A stretch of 64,000 nucleotides of DNA from Domibacillus enclensis (GTDB lineage Bacteria > Bacillota > Bacilli > Bacillales > Domibacillaceae): the NCBI RefSeq assembly GCF_900156125.1, contig NZ_FTLX01000002.1, positions 530,111 through 594,110 of the forward strand, written 5' to 3'. The notes below the pieces were generated by a model. The model saw only the letters and a list, made by a program, of their open reading frames with translations. It made no database searches and had not been told where the DNA came from. Position numbers and translations under genes: made by a program. Shown here piece by piece: positions 31,558-40,896 of the stretch; position 1 is the stretch's first letter; each line of letters opens with the position of its first letter.

Positions 31558-31980
31558 CTATACCTCCCCGCTAATGCTTGTAATAATCGTGACGACGACG
31601 CCAATCACACCGAGGGCGACCCCGGCTTCAAACAGGACAACCGTGGCGAGCTCAGTTTTGCCGAACAGCGGCAGATTAAAATAAGCAAACGTCTGGCTTA
31701 AAAAAGCACTTCCAAACAGAAGAGAGCCCATGCCGGTGCAAACGGAAATGAGAACGCCGGTCGCAGCCAGCTTCCGGTAGTCAAGCGGAATGCCGGCATT
31801 AACTGTTTCCACATCAAAGGACAAATATAATAGAACGAAAGCGGAGGAAAGAGTCAGCCCGCCGATGAAGCCGCCGCCTGGATGGTGATGGCCGGCTAAA
31901 AACAAGTACACGCCGAATGTTAATATAATAAAAACGGCGATTTTGGATACAGTTTGCAAAATGACATCATTCTCTCTCAC
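31558..31980 (-). CDS. mrpB: MrpB, Na+/H+ antiporter subunit B
   Basis: 140-residue MnhB-domain protein with four helices: ILTFGVYLFLAGHHHPGGGF followed by IGGLTLSSAFVLLYLSFD is the family signature. It overlaps mrpA by 14 bases and stops just before the mrpC start. Confidence 0.94.
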   Translation of the reverse strand: MRENDVILQTVSKIAVFIILTFGVYLFLAGHHHPGGGFIGGLTLSSAFVLLYLSFDVETVNAGIPLDYRKLAATGVLISVCTGMGSLLFGSAFLSQTFAYFNLPLFGKTELATVVLFEAGVALGVIGVVVTIITSISGEV

Positions 31981-34381
31981 GTTCGTCCTCTCCTTTCGGT
32001 GCTTTTAATGTAACGAGCGTGTAAACGCCAATACCGGCAATAAACAAAACAACAACTTCGAGCATCGTATCAAATGCCCGGAAATCTCCTAAAATGGAAT
32101 TGACGATGTTTCGTCCGCCGGCAAGATCATAGGAATCTTCAAAGTAGCTTGAAATAGAATCGAACAGCCGGTTTCCTTGAACGGAAAGAGCGATCAAAAC
32201 CGTTAAAGCGCCCATTCCAATGGAGACTAGAAGCTTCGGCAGCCGGACCTTGAGCGAGCGCTCTTCCCTCGACCATTCAGGAAGATGGTGAAAGCAAAGC
32301 AGAAACAGCACGGTTGTGACCGTTTCGACGACAAGCTGCGTTAAAGCCAAATCCGGTGCCCGGAAGAGAACGAAGAAGATTGCAATCGAATAGCCAAGCA
32401 CCCCATTTAATAAAGCAGCGGTCATGCGCGACTTCGTAAAGGGTATGCCGATGGCCGCCGCCGCCATCACGAGGACAATAATAACCTCGTAAACAGCCAC
32501 AGGGGCATCACCGGAAGGATCAATGATGATGCTGCCGGACAACAAGAGTGTGCCGCCGGTGATAAGCAGCAGGAAACCATAAATGTAATACAAATAATGG
32601 CGCAGAAAGCCGGTCATATATCGGCTGGTTGCCTGATGAGATAATCTCTCTCCGGCCGAAAGCATCCACCGGTAGCCGCTGTCGATGCTGCGGTGCTCCG
32701 GGAAAAAGTCATACACAAGGTACCAATAGCGCAATGTTTTCACAGCGACCGCCCCGATCACCGCCACACCAATAGTCATAAGCAGCTCCAGGTTAAATCC
32801 GTGCCAGGCGGAGATGTGTGGAATAAGCCCATCCATATTGGCATACGTCGGCAGGATACTGTTCATGGCAGGAGAAAGCAGGTAATGACTCAGCTGATTG
32901 GGCATGAAAAAGACCAGAACAATCAGTCCGCATAAAATGATTGGTGAAATCAGCATGCCGATCGGTGCCTCATGCGGTGTTTTCTCCAATTTTTCGCGAC
33001 GGTATGGACCAAGGAATGTCCGGAAAACGAGAATCATCGAGTAAGCAAACGTGAAAACACTGCCAATCCACGCAACGATTGGGAACAGAAGACCCCACGT
33101 CTCCATCGAAAAAAGGGTCATCTGATTGGCGTTCAGTACAGCAGTGAAGAACATTTCTTTACTTAAAAAGCCGTTGAAGGGCGGCAGGCCGGCCATGGAA
33201 AAACTGCTGATCACGGCAAGTGAAAATGTGACCGGCATAAAGGCAATCAACCCGCCGAGCTTGCGGAGATCACGCGTCCCAACTTCGTGATCGACAATGC
33301 CGACGATCATAAACAGCGCACCTTTAAAAGTCGAATGATTCACCAGGTGAAAAAGTGCGGCGAAAATAGCTTTTGTATAAAGAACCGATTCGGTTGAAGC
33401 GCCGCCCTGAAGCGCAGCAGATCCAAGACCGAACAAGGACATAATCAATCCGAGCTGGCTGATGGTCGAGTACGCGAGCAGCGCTTTTAAGTCTTTTTGC
33501 TTTACTGCCGAGAATGACCCCCAGAACATAGTGAAAATGCCGACGCCGCTGACAAGCCAGAACCAGGTGGCTTCACCGCCAAAAACGGGTGTAAAGCGGG
33601 CGACAAGAAACAAGCCGGCCTTCACCATCGTTGCTGAGTGCAAATAAGCGCTCACAGGAGTCGGTGCTTCCATTGCATCAGGAAGCCAAATATGAAAGGG
33701 GAATTGAGCGGATTTCGTAAAGGCACCAATTAAAATCAATACGAGAGCAGGAACGAATAACGAGTGCTCATGAAGCGTGTCTCTCATCGCAATGATTTCC
33801 TGAATGCTGTTTGTCCCGCTCATCACGTGGAGCATGATGAACCCGACAAGCATCGAAATACCGCCGCCGACTGTAATAAGAAATGATTTTTGTGCACCGT
33901 AACGCGAATTTTTGCGACGGAACCAGAAGGCGATCAGCAAAAAAGAAGAAACACTGGTTAATTCCCAAAAAAGGTATAAAACCATTAAATTGTCTGACAG
34001 GACAACGCCAAGCATTGCGCCCATAAACAGGAGCAAGTAGGCGTAAAAGTGAGCAAGTGATTCTCTTTCCTTTGACATGTAAAAGATAGAATACAGCACG
34101 ACGAGGCTGCCGATTCCGGTGATCAGCAATGTAAAAATGAGACTTAACCCATCTAAATGAATGGCGAAATGAAGGTCCAGCGCCTGCATCCAGGCAACAG
34201 AGGCTGAGAAAACATCGCCGCTTGCAATGGCTGGTACATATGAAACAAAAAAGCTGAACAATAAAATCGGTACGGTGATCGCTCCCCAGCCAAGGTGGAG
34301 CTTCGGCGCCCCTACGCCAAGCAGCGGAATGAAAGCAGCAGCTAGAATGGGCATAAGAATAAGGTAATGAATAAGCGTCAT
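31967..34381 (-). CDS. mrpA: MrpA, Na+/H+ antiporter subunit A
   Basis: Largest Mrp subunit (804 residues, about 20 helices), related to NuoL. The N-terminal NuoL-like part contains LSDNLMVLYLFWELTSVSSF (key Glu), FPFHIWLPDAMEAPTPVSAY and LVNHSTFKGALFMIVGIVDH. The C-terminal extension (about 640-790) contains GYSIAIFFVLFRAPDLALTQ and LVVETVTTVLFLL, which correspond to MrpA/MbhD-MbhE domains. First gene of a complete ABCDEFG operon on the minus strand. It exchanges Na+ (and K+) for H+ using the proton motive force, giving alkali and salt tolerance. The 190 bases upstream hold only the divergent promoters. Confidence 0.96.
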   Translation of the reverse strand: MTLIHYLILMPILAAAFIPLLGVGAPKLHLGWGAITVPILLFSFFVSYVPAIASGDVFSASVAWMQALDLHFAIHLDGLSLIFTLLITGIGSLVVLYSIFYMSKERESLAHFYAYLLLFMGAMLGVVLSDNLMVLYLFWELTSVSSFLLIAFWFRRKNSRYGAQKSFLITVGGGISMLVGFIMLHVMSGTNSIQEIIAMRDTLHEHSLFVPALVLILIGAFTKSAQFPFHIWLPDAMEAPTPVSAYLHSATMVKAGLFLVARFTPVFGGEATWFWLVSGVGIFTMFWGSFSAVKQKDLKALLAYSTISQLGLIMSLFGLGSAALQGGASTESVLYTKAIFAALFHLVNHSTFKGALFMIVGIVDHEVGTRDLRKLGGLIAFMPVTFSLAVISSFSMAGLPPFNGFLSKEMFFTAVLNANQMTLFSMETWGLLFPIVAWIGSVFTFAYSMILVFRTFLGPYRREKLEKTPHEAPIGMLISPIILCGLIVLVFFMPNQLSHYLLSPAMNSILPTYANMDGLIPHISAWHGFNLELLMTIGVAVIGAVAVKTLRYWYLVYDFFPEHRSIDSGYRWMLSAGERLSHQATSRYMTGFLRHYLYYIYGFLLLITGGTLLLSGSIIIDPSGDAPVAVYEVIIVLVMAAAAIGIPFTKSRMTAALLNGVLGYSIAIFFVLFRAPDLALTQLVVETVTTVLFLLCFHHLPEWSREERSLKVRLPKLLVSIGMGALTVLIALSVQGNRLFDSISSYFEDSYDLAGGRNIVNSILGDFRAFDTMLEVVVLFIAGIGVYTLVTLKAPKGEDERERE

Positions 34382-34571
34382 TGGATTCCCTCCTTTGTTC
34401 TGACTATCGGGTTGGTTTTGGTCAATTTTGGTTCAATCAAAAATAAAGGTTGAAATTTTGCGCGGTGACCTTTAATCTAACAGTCGGGATAAAAAAGAAA
34501 CGCTTTCGCTTTGATCGAATGAAAGCTGTACAATAGATGCATAGAAGATCATTATACAGAGGTGAAGAATA

Positions 34572-35273
34572 GTGAAAAAACTGCGGGCACGGATGGACGA
34601 AAGCATATTAGTTTGTGCATATTATGGTCCTAACGGTGAACGGCTCATCAAAAGAGGAGCCAAGCTTGCGAACATGCTGGACTGCCCGCTCTACATTTTG
34701 AACGTAGAGTCTGCGGCGCAAAGAGATTTAAGCGCGGACAAAGCAGGATACATCGACTTATGGAAAGCCCTTGCGGAAGAGTGCGGCGCAGAAGAATTTA
34801 TTCTGCGGGATCATGAAAAACGGCCGCCTGCCAAAGTCATTGCAGAAGTGGCGCGTGAACGGGACATTACACAAATTATTTTGGGCCAGTCTCCGCAAAG
34901 CCGGTGGGAAGAAATTAAAAAAGGCTCATTTGTTAACACGCTAATGCGGGAAATATCGTTCGTCGACTTCCATATCGTGTCGATTGACCGTTCCGTTGAA
35001 GATGATGACAACCTGTTTGATAACGGGACAAGAGCGTATCTTGTTAAAGCAGATGATGGGCATCGCATCGAATTTGCCTATTCAGATGATGTCCTGTTTG
35101 AAGGGATTTTCTACAAGGAAACCGGTACGGATTTTAATAATGGTGTGTTTAAATTTATGAAAGAAAACCGGACGTGCCAGCTGCATGTCACCGATGAAAA
35201 AATTACAGAGCCGACAACCATTCATTCTGCGATTAAAGAAGAAAAGTTTGACGATGAAGAACCCTCAGAGTAA
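34572..35273 (+). CDS. Universal-stress-type protein related to the KdpD Usp domain
   Basis: 233-residue soluble protein. Residues about 10-145 are a Usp/KdpD-type nucleotide-binding domain: ESILVCAYYGPNGERLIKRG, and IILGQSPQSRWEEIKKGSFV with the G-Q-S/T phosphate loop seen in KdpD. The C-terminal 90 residues are acidic and do not resemble a histidine kinase, so it is a stand-alone sensor-like protein. It is divergent from mrpA across 190 bases, which suggests but does not prove a link with ion homeostasis. TACAAT at 34529 is a likely -10 box. Confidence 0.75.
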   Translation: MKKLRARMDESILVCAYYGPNGERLIKRGAKLANMLDCPLYILNVESAAQRDLSADKAGYIDLWKALAEECGAEEFILRDHEKRPPAKVIAEVARERDITQIILGQSPQSRWEEIKKGSFVNTLMREISFVDFHIVSIDRSVEDDDNLFDNGTRAYLVKADDGHRIEFAYSDDVLFEGIFYKETGTDFNNGVFKFMKENRTCQLHVTDEKITEPTTIHSAIKEEKFDDEEPSE

Positions 35274-35295
35274 GATCTGGCGGTTCTTTTTTTAG
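35255..35295. terminator. Terminator between the Usp gene and the recombinase-like gene
   Basis: AAGAACC and GGTTCTT arms separated by a partly paired loop, then a T run at 35287-35293; it overlaps the last codons of the Usp gene. Confidence 0.55.
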
Positions 35296-35831
35296 AGATT
35301 CACGTCAATTCGCTGATCCGTATCATCCATTCCGATGTAGCGCAGCGTATCTGAAGGGCTTTGCTGATGAAAGCGAGCCTGAATCAGAGAGATGGCAATG
35401 CCCTTTTTATACGCGTGATAGCCGAATGTCTTCCGCAATGTGTGGGTGCCGATTTGATCGTTAATGCCTGCTTTTCGCGCCGCTTCATTAATGACCCGGT
35501 ACGCCTGCTGACGCGTAATCGGCAGGCCGCTTTTCGGCGATTGAAACAAGTAGCTGTCGTGCGGCGGGGATGTATGGTGCAGGTGGAAGCCGAGGGCCGC
35601 TTTGACCTGGTCGTTAATATAGATCTTCTGGTCATCGATCAGCAAAAACGATTCAATTGCCCCATCTTCCTTCACAAGCTGGCTGATTTTTAGTGAAAGC
35701 AGAGTGCTCACCTTGAGGCCGGTGTTAATGCCTAAAACAAACAAAACGTAATCCCGGCTTGACCGTTCCTTTAAATTTTTTTTAATCGAGTTGATTTTTC
35801 GGATGCTTTTAATCGGATTTACATACTCCAC
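35292..35831 (-). CDS. Small tyrosine recombinase-like protein (catalytic domain only)
   Basis: 179-residue protein matching the C-terminal catalytic domain of phage-type integrases without the N-terminal SAM-like arm. The HxxR motif is HTLRKTFGYH, the second His lies in ARFHQQSPSDTLRY, and the nucleophile Tyr is in TLRYIGMDD. The first catalytic Arg position reads TGLKVSTLLSLK, so Arg is Lys, which questions strand-transfer activity. A beta-strand Lys is seen in DDQKIYIN. Small stand-alone proteins of this kind occur in many Bacillaceae chromosomes. An inverted repeat overlaps its promoter region. Confidence 0.8.
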   Translation of the reverse strand: MEYVNPIKSIRKINSIKKNLKERSSRDYVLFVLGINTGLKVSTLLSLKISQLVKEDGAIESFLLIDDQKIYINDQVKAALGFHLHHTSPPHDSYLFQSPKSGLPITRQQAYRVINEAARKAGINDQIGTHTLRKTFGYHAYKKGIAISLIQARFHQQSPSDTLRYIGMDDTDQRIDVNL

Positions 35832-35846
35832 TTTTCCCGCTCCTTC

Positions 35847-35886
35847 ATGTTACATAATATAAGCCTAACATGTATTTATGTAACAT
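35847..35886 (-). promoter_or_regulatory. Inverted repeat over the recombinase-like gene's promoter
   Basis: Perfect 11-bp arms ATGTTACATAA (35847-35857) and TTATGTAACAT (35876-35886). On the minus strand TTACAT, 16 bases, TATATT fits a promoter, with the arms overlapping both boxes. It may be an autoregulatory operator or a recombination-type site. Confidence 0.55.
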
Positions 35887-36015
35887 TGCAAATGAGGAGC
35901 AGCTGTCCAGACTCCTTTTTCTCATCAGGTGAAAGGTCATGAAACGATAAAAAAACGGGCTGAAAAGCACCCGTTTTAGTCAAATTAAATGGTTCGCCTG
36001 CTTGTGAAGCGGACG

Positions 36016-37494
36016 TTATTGTCTACTCTCTCTTTTTTCGTTGTACATTTGCTGGTCGGCCATTTCGAGCAGCTCTTCTACGGAGACATTCATCCCCGAC
36101 TGATAATAGCAGGTGCCGTGGCTTGCGGATAGTGTAAATGGTTCCTGCGAGGTCTGATTCATGCGCTTGAATTCTTTCTGAATCGCCGACCAGACTTGAT
36201 TTGCTTTACAAGGGGTCTGTCCGGGGAATATGATGACAAATTCATCACCACCCATGCGGAAAAGGATGTCGTCGTCGTTGATTTTCTTTTGGATTATTCC
36301 TGAGATGGTCTTAATTAGCTGATCGCCTTTGTTATGACCGTGCTGATCATTTACCTTTTTCAAATGATCGATATCAATGTAACAAATGGTGAAAGACTGC
36401 GAGTGCCTGCTGTTCATCAGGCTTGAGAGGATATTCAGACCTTTTCTTCTGCTCATGGTGCCCGTTAACTCATCAACAAAGGCATGAGCCGATAGCTTTT
36501 CTTCTTCTGCCTTAAATGTGGTTACATCTGTGGTGCCGATCAACAAACAGGGCTCTTGGAAATGATCGACGATTTCAAAGTTTAACATAATCCAGATATT
36601 TGGCTTCAGAGGATCAAAATGCGGCGTTAAATAGCCTTTTATGCTGTTTTTCTCTTTTAGAACATCGACGATCGTACGCAGCTCATGTGAATCTTTAAAA
36701 AAGAGATCGATTCCTTTTTCGGAAAGACCGGTTCCCTCATAATAGTCAGACGCACGCTGGTTTAATAGGACAACCTGATGGTCAGAAAGTCTGGCTAAAA
36801 TGAGTGGGTGCGGGTTCATATCAAACAAGCGGCGAAATGTTTTTTCATTTTCGAACAATTGAAGATGGTTTTCGCTTTCTTTTTTTCGGTAGAAATAAAA
36901 GGTGGAAGAAAGAAAAAGTGAAATGCCGGCTGCTGCAGATGAATTGATCATATCCACGATGGCTGGAAGTGAAAAGCCTTCAATCATAAACAATCCAGCT
37001 AAGAAAAAGCAATGAATAGCTCCTATGATGACAGCTGATTGTTCGGGAGGAATCGGAAAAATAATCGCTGTAGCCATTAATAAAATTAAATAAGAATAAA
37101 TGTTGTCTGTAAGAAACTGACTGTTAAGCGACCCGGAAGCGCCGATTAAAATATAAAAACCAAAGAAGAAATAAACATACTTGAGCAGATGTTGACTATT
37201 TGTTTTTGACCGATTCATTAAAGAGGACCGAAAAACCAAAAACAGCAAGGATACGAAAAATGAAATAAAATGCATGAACGACAGGATTGCCCAATTGAAT
37301 TGGTTATCTCCTACTCGCAGAAAGTAGACGTCTAAAGTCAAATAAAACGGATAAGAACATACAGCGATCAAACAAACGAGGCGGAGCCGAGAAAAGAGAA
37401 GCAGTCCTAGCTGTTGATGAAAAGCATGATGATTGTCGCCCTGCTGTGCAGAAAAAAAGGGAGGGGAGAAAGCTGCTATTTTATTTTTCTTCAT
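36016..37494 (-). CDS. Membrane diguanylate cyclase (PAS-GGDEF)
   Basis: 492-residue protein predicted to make c-di-GMP from two GTP. About six transmembrane helices (residues 35-210) are followed by a PAS-like segment (about 215-325, FRRLFDMNPHPLILARLSDH) and a GGDEF domain (about 335-490). The active-site motif is intact (RMGGDEFVII), and the domain start DELTGTMSRRKGL is typical. The inhibitory RxxD site five residues before GGDEF reads NDDD, so product inhibition is probably lost. No EAL domain. The ligand sensed by the membrane part is unknown. Confidence 0.9.
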   Translation of the reverse strand: MKKNKIAAFSPPFFSAQQGDNHHAFHQQLGLLLFSRLRLVCLIAVCSYPFYLTLDVYFLRVGDNQFNWAILSFMHFISFFVSLLFLVFRSSLMNRSKTNSQHLLKYVYFFFGFYILIGASGSLNSQFLTDNIYSYLILLMATAIIFPIPPEQSAVIIGAIHCFFLAGLFMIEGFSLPAIVDMINSSAAAGISLFLSSTFYFYRKKESENHLQLFENEKTFRRLFDMNPHPLILARLSDHQVVLLNQRASDYYEGTGLSEKGIDLFFKDSHELRTIVDVLKEKNSIKGYLTPHFDPLKPNIWIMLNFEIVDHFQEPCLLIGTTDVTTFKAEEEKLSAHAFVDELTGTMSRRKGLNILSSLMNSRHSQSFTICYIDIDHLKKVNDQHGHNKGDQLIKTISGIIQKKINDDDILFRMGGDEFVIIFPGQTPCKANQVWSAIQKEFKRMNQTSQEPFTLSASHGTCYYQSGMNVSVEELLEMADQQMYNEKRESRQ

Positions 37495-37584
37495 ATAACT
37501 GTTCCTTTTTTATCTAAATAGTAGCACATCTTTAAAAGGCGATCTATAGAATTTATTCGTCTGGCTGAAGAGTGCAGCGCATAT

Positions 37585-37625
37585 AAAAAAACACTCGGAA
37601 TTTTTTTATTCCGAGTGTTTTTTTC
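37585..37625 (-). terminator. Terminator of tnrA
   Basis: Hairpin with arms AAAAAACACTCGGAAT and ATTCCGAGTGTTTTTT around a T-rich loop, directly after the tnrA stop (minus strand). It may work both ways. Confidence 0.85.
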
Positions 37626-37950
37626 ATTTGAATTTGTTTTGAATGCCAAAGCGTGCATTCAGCTGACCTTTGATCATGCTTCGCTTCAGCTTTTCCTCAT
37701 CCGGCTTTTTCTTCATTTCCTGTCTGATCTCAAACGTCCGCACACCGTCTTCCATCTGATTGGCGATATCCATTAATGTCTCTACGTCGCCGAAAGAATA
37801 CTTTCTCGTTCCGCGCTGAGAGCGGTCGGGGAAAATCAACTGGCGTTCTTCATAATAGCGAATTTGACGTTCTGACAGACCGGTCAGTTCGCTGACGATG
37901 CCGATGGTAATGACTTTTTTCGTTTTGTAGCTTTTCTCATCTTCTGTCAT
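37624..37950 (-). CDS. tnrA: TnrA, nitrogen-limitation MerR-family regulator
   Basis: 108-residue MerR-type regulator. [20 protein letters not shown] followed by [20 protein letters not shown] is the TnrA/GlnR DNA-binding domain. The short C-terminal tail [14 protein letters not shown] corresponds to the TnrA region that binds feedback-inhibited glutamine synthetase, rather than the longer GlnR tail. TnrA activates nitrogen scavenging genes when glutamine is low. It is transcribed divergently from the nitrite reductase operon, and the 182-base gap contains TnrA-box matches. Confidence 0.9.
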   Translation of the reverse strand: MTEDEKSYKTKKVITIGIVSELTGLSERQIRYYEERQLIFPDRSQRGTRKYSFGDVETLMDIANQMEDGVRTFEIRQEMKKKPDEEKLKRSMIKGQLNARFGIQNKFK

Positions 37951-37991
37951 GGAATCACCTCAAAATGGGATACTTCTTTATTATAAATGAA

Positions 37992-38062
37992 ATGTATAAA
38001 TTATGTAACAAATTTATGTTATATTTTCTTACTCATCAATTTCTATGTAAGATTATATAACA
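37992..38062. promoter_or_regulatory. TnrA/GlnR boxes in the tnrA-nasD intergenic region
   Basis: TGTAAGATTATATAACA (38046-38062) matches the TnrA consensus TGTNANAWWWTMTNACA at every position. A second site TGTTATATTTTCTTACT (38017-38033) differs only in the last base. A third, poorly spaced palindrome (TGTATAAATTATGTAACA) begins at about 37993, nearer tnrA. The perfect box is centred about 50 bases before the nasD start predicted from TATAAT at 38092-38097, the activating distance known for TnrA. Confidence 0.85.
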
Positions 38063-38132
38063 TTTATTGTGACTACTTCTTTTAAATTTTTTATAATCAA
38101 GACTATCAACAGCCACCAAGGAGGATGTTCAG

Positions 38133-40544
38133 ATGACAAAAGAAAAAATCATTTTAATTGGAAATGGAATGGCCGGTGTCCGGTCCATTGAAGAATTATT
38201 AAAAATCGATCCGGATCGTTTTCATATTACAATCTTTGGCGAAGAGCCGTATCCGAACTACAACCGGATTCAATTGTCAAAGGTGCTTCAAGGAGATACG
38301 ACAATTGCAGACATTACACTAAATGACTGGAACTGGTATGAGGACCACAATATTCAGCTGTACCCGGGGGAAAAAGTCGCGCGCATCGATACGGAGGAAA
38401 AAGCGGTATACACTTCGAAGGATCGGAAAGTAGCATATGACAAACTGATTATTGCGACAGGCTCTCTTCCATTTATTATCCCGGTTCCAGGTCATGAAAA
38501 AGAAGGCGTAACGGCATTTCGCGACATTAAAGACTGTGAAAAGATGATTAATGCATCAAAGGAATATAAAAAAGCATCCGTCATTGGCGGAGGACTTCTC
38601 GGATTAGAAGCAGCCCGAGGTCTTTTGAACCTAGGCATGGAGGTCAATGTGATTCACCTGGCTGATTTTTTAATGGAGCGCCAATTGGATGAAACAGCCG
38701 GGAAAATGCTTCAAAAAGAGCTGGAAAAGCAAGGCGTGAATTTCCTGATGCAAAAGCAGACAGCGGAAATCACTGGGGATGGACGCGTGGAAGGCATCCG
38801 GTTTAATGACGGAGAAGAAATTGAAACCGATCTTGTCGTCATGGCCGTCGGCATCCGTCCGAACACTGCACTGGCGAAGGACAGCGGCATTGCTGTAAAC
38901 CGCGGCATTCTTGTCAACGATTATATGGAAACGAATATTCCAGACGTTTATGCAGTAGGTGAATGTGCAGAACACCGTGAAGTCGTTTACGGACTGGTCG
39001 CACCGCTTTATGAGCAAGGAAAAGCAATGGCTGCACACATATGCGAAGAGCCCGCAGCCGGTTACGAGGGATCGGTTTTATCAACACAGTTGAAGGTATC
39101 AGGTGTAGACGTATTCTCAGTCGGCGAAATTGTGGAAGACGATGAAACAAAAACGATCAAGATGTTTGATGACTGGAAGGGTACGTATAAAAAGGTATTG
39201 ATTCGCGACGGGAAGATGGCCGGTGCGGTGCTGTTCGGTGATACGAGTGAAGGCAATAAGCTGCTTCGTCTTATTAATAAGAAGTCGGACGTAGAGGAAT
39301 ACCTCGGAGCACCGGAGGAAGCGGCTGGCGGCGCAAGCCTGGTGGCATCCATGGAGGATAGTGAGCTGATTTGCGGCTGTAACGGGGTATCAAAAGGCGA
39401 CATCGTCTGTGCGATTAAAGAAAACGGCTTAACGACAGCAGATGAAGTAAAAGCCTGCACGAGCGCTTCGAGGTCATGCGGCGGCTGTAAACCGCTTGTA
39501 GTTGACTTGCTGGCTCACACGCTTGGCGACCAGTTTGAAAAAGGGAATCAGAAAGAGGCGGTTTGCGGTTGTACAACGCTTTCACGGGACGAGGTCGTCG
39601 AAGCGATTCGCGAAAAAGGCCTGTCTCATACACGTGAAGTAATGAATGTTCTTGGCTGGAACACAGACGGGGGCTGCTCGAAATGCCGCCCGGCGCTTAA
39701 CTATTACCTTGGTATGCTGAAGCCGAAAGAATACGAAGATGAAAAAGAGTCACGCTTCGTTAATGAGCGCATGCACGGCAACATTCAAAAGGACGGCACA
39801 TATTCGGTCGTGCCGCGGATGTACGGCGGTGTAACCTCAGCAGAAGACCTTCGCAAAATTGCGGACGTGGCAGACAAGTACAGTGTGCCGCTTATTAAAG
39901 TAACCGGCGGCCAGCGGATTGATTTGTTTGGTGTAAAGAAAGAGGATCTGCCAGGCATGTGGGCGGACCTGGATATGCCGTCTGGCTATGCATACGGCAA
40001 AACGCTCCGTACGGTAAAGACATGTGTAGGAGAAAGCTTCTGCCGTTTCGGTACGCAGGATTCCATGAGCATGGGCATCATGATGGAGAAAAAATTCGAA
40101 CGGATCGGTACACCGCATAAAGTGAAAATGGCTGTATCTGCCTGCCCGCGAAACTGTGCAGAGTCAGGCATCAAGGATATCGGCGTAGTCGGTGTAGACG
40201 GGGCATGGGAAATTTATGTAGGCGGCAACGGCGGAACACATTTGCGTGCCGCAGACCTATTCTGCAAAGTGAAAACAAATGAAGAAGTCATGGAAATGAT
40301 CGGCGCGTTTATGCAATATTACCGCGAGGATGCTGCTTATCTCGAACGTACATCTGTCTGGGTGGAGCGTGTAGGTCTTGACCACATTAAAGAAGTGCTG
40401 GCTGATCAAGCCACTCGTGATGCATTCAACGCACGCATTGACGAGGCATTGTCTGTGACGAAGGATCCGTGGAAAGAAATCATTGAAAGCAAAAAAACGA
40501 AAAAAGAATTGTTTGAAACAGAACTCGTCAGCACAACCAATTAA
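38133..40544 (+). CDS. nasD: Assimilatory nitrite reductase [NAD(P)H], large subunit
   Basis: 803-residue NirB/NasD reducing nitrite to ammonium in the cytoplasm. Order: FAD/NAD oxidoreductase (about 1-400, LIGNGMAGVRSIEELL and the closing VYAVGECAEHR), two BFD-like Cys clusters (CGCNGVSKGD with CGGCKPL; then CGCTTLSRDE with CSKCRP), and the siroheme/4Fe-4S reductase half (about 520-790) with CVGESFCRFG and ACPRNCAESG. Start ATG 38133 after AAGGAGG. Forms an operon with nasE and nasF, divergent from tnrA. No nitrate reductase genes are visible nearby. Confidence 0.95.
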   Translation: MTKEKIILIGNGMAGVRSIEELLKIDPDRFHITIFGEEPYPNYNRIQLSKVLQGDTTIADITLNDWNWYEDHNIQLYPGEKVARIDTEEKAVYTSKDRKVAYDKLIIATGSLPFIIPVPGHEKEGVTAFRDIKDCEKMINASKEYKKASVIGGGLLGLEAARGLLNLGMEVNVIHLADFLMERQLDETAGKMLQKELEKQGVNFLMQKQTAEITGDGRVEGIRFNDGEEIETDLVVMAVGIRPNTALAKDSGIAVNRGILVNDYMETNIPDVYAVGECAEHREVVYGLVAPLYEQGKAMAAHICEEPAAGYEGSVLSTQLKVSGVDVFSVGEIVEDDETKTIKMFDDWKGTYKKVLIRDGKMAGAVLFGDTSEGNKLLRLINKKSDVEEYLGAPEEAAGGASLVASMEDSELICGCNGVSKGDIVCAIKENGLTTADEVKACTSASRSCGGCKPLVVDLLAHTLGDQFEKGNQKEAVCGCTTLSRDEVVEAIREKGLSHTREVMNVLGWNTDGGCSKCRPALNYYLGMLKPKEYEDEKESRFVNERMHGNIQKDGTYSVVPRMYGGVTSAEDLRKIADVADKYSVPLIKVTGGQRIDLFGVKKEDLPGMWADLDMPSGYAYGKTLRTVKTCVGESFCRFGTQDSMSMGIMMEKKFERIGTPHKVKMAVSACPRNCAESGIKDIGVVGVDGAWEIYVGGNGGTHLRAADLFCKVKTNEEVMEMIGAFMQYYREDAAYLERTSVWVERVGLDHIKEVLADQATRDAFNARIDEALSVTKDPWKEIIESKKTKKELFETELVSTTN

Positions 40545-40559
40545 AAGGGGGCCGTACAC

Positions 40560-40877
40560 ATGGAAAAAACATTGGAAAAGGTAAAAATCGCATCGATTCA
40601 TGATCTGCCTGAGAAAATGGGCAAGACGGTCCGGATCGGGGAGCTGGAGCTGGCTGTTTTTAAATTAGGAAATGGAAAAGTGACTGCGATTGAAAACCGC
40701 TGCCCGCATAAGGGCGGTGTACTTGCGGAAGGGATCGTCAGCGGCGAGCACGTTTTCTGCCCGATGCACGACTGGAAAATCTGCACAACAGACGGCAAGG
40801 TGCAGGCGCCGGATGAAGGCTGCGTTTCCTCATACAAAGCGGTCATCGAAAACGACGACGTTTATTTATATCTTTAA
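40560..40877 (+). CDS. nasE: Nitrite reductase small subunit (Rieske type)
   Basis: 105-residue NirD/NasE subunit. The Rieske [2Fe-2S] ligands are present: [11 protein letters not shown] and [14 protein letters not shown] (C-x-H ... C-x2-H). Start ATG 40560 follows AAAGGGGG, 15 bases after nasD. The first residues [18 protein letters not shown] are standard for the family. Confidence 0.94.
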   Translation: MEKTLEKVKIASIHDLPEKMGKTVRIGELELAVFKLGNGKVTAIENRCPHKGGVLAEGIVSGEHVFCPMHDWKICTTDGKVQAPDEGCVSSYKAVIENDDVYLYL

Positions 40878-40896
40878 GAAAAGGAGGCGGACGACG

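Noticed and set aside
38046..38062. GlnR rather than TnrA site
   Set aside because: Both proteins share the consensus, so the site cannot tell them apart; the adjacent regulator has the short TnrA tail, so I name TnrA.
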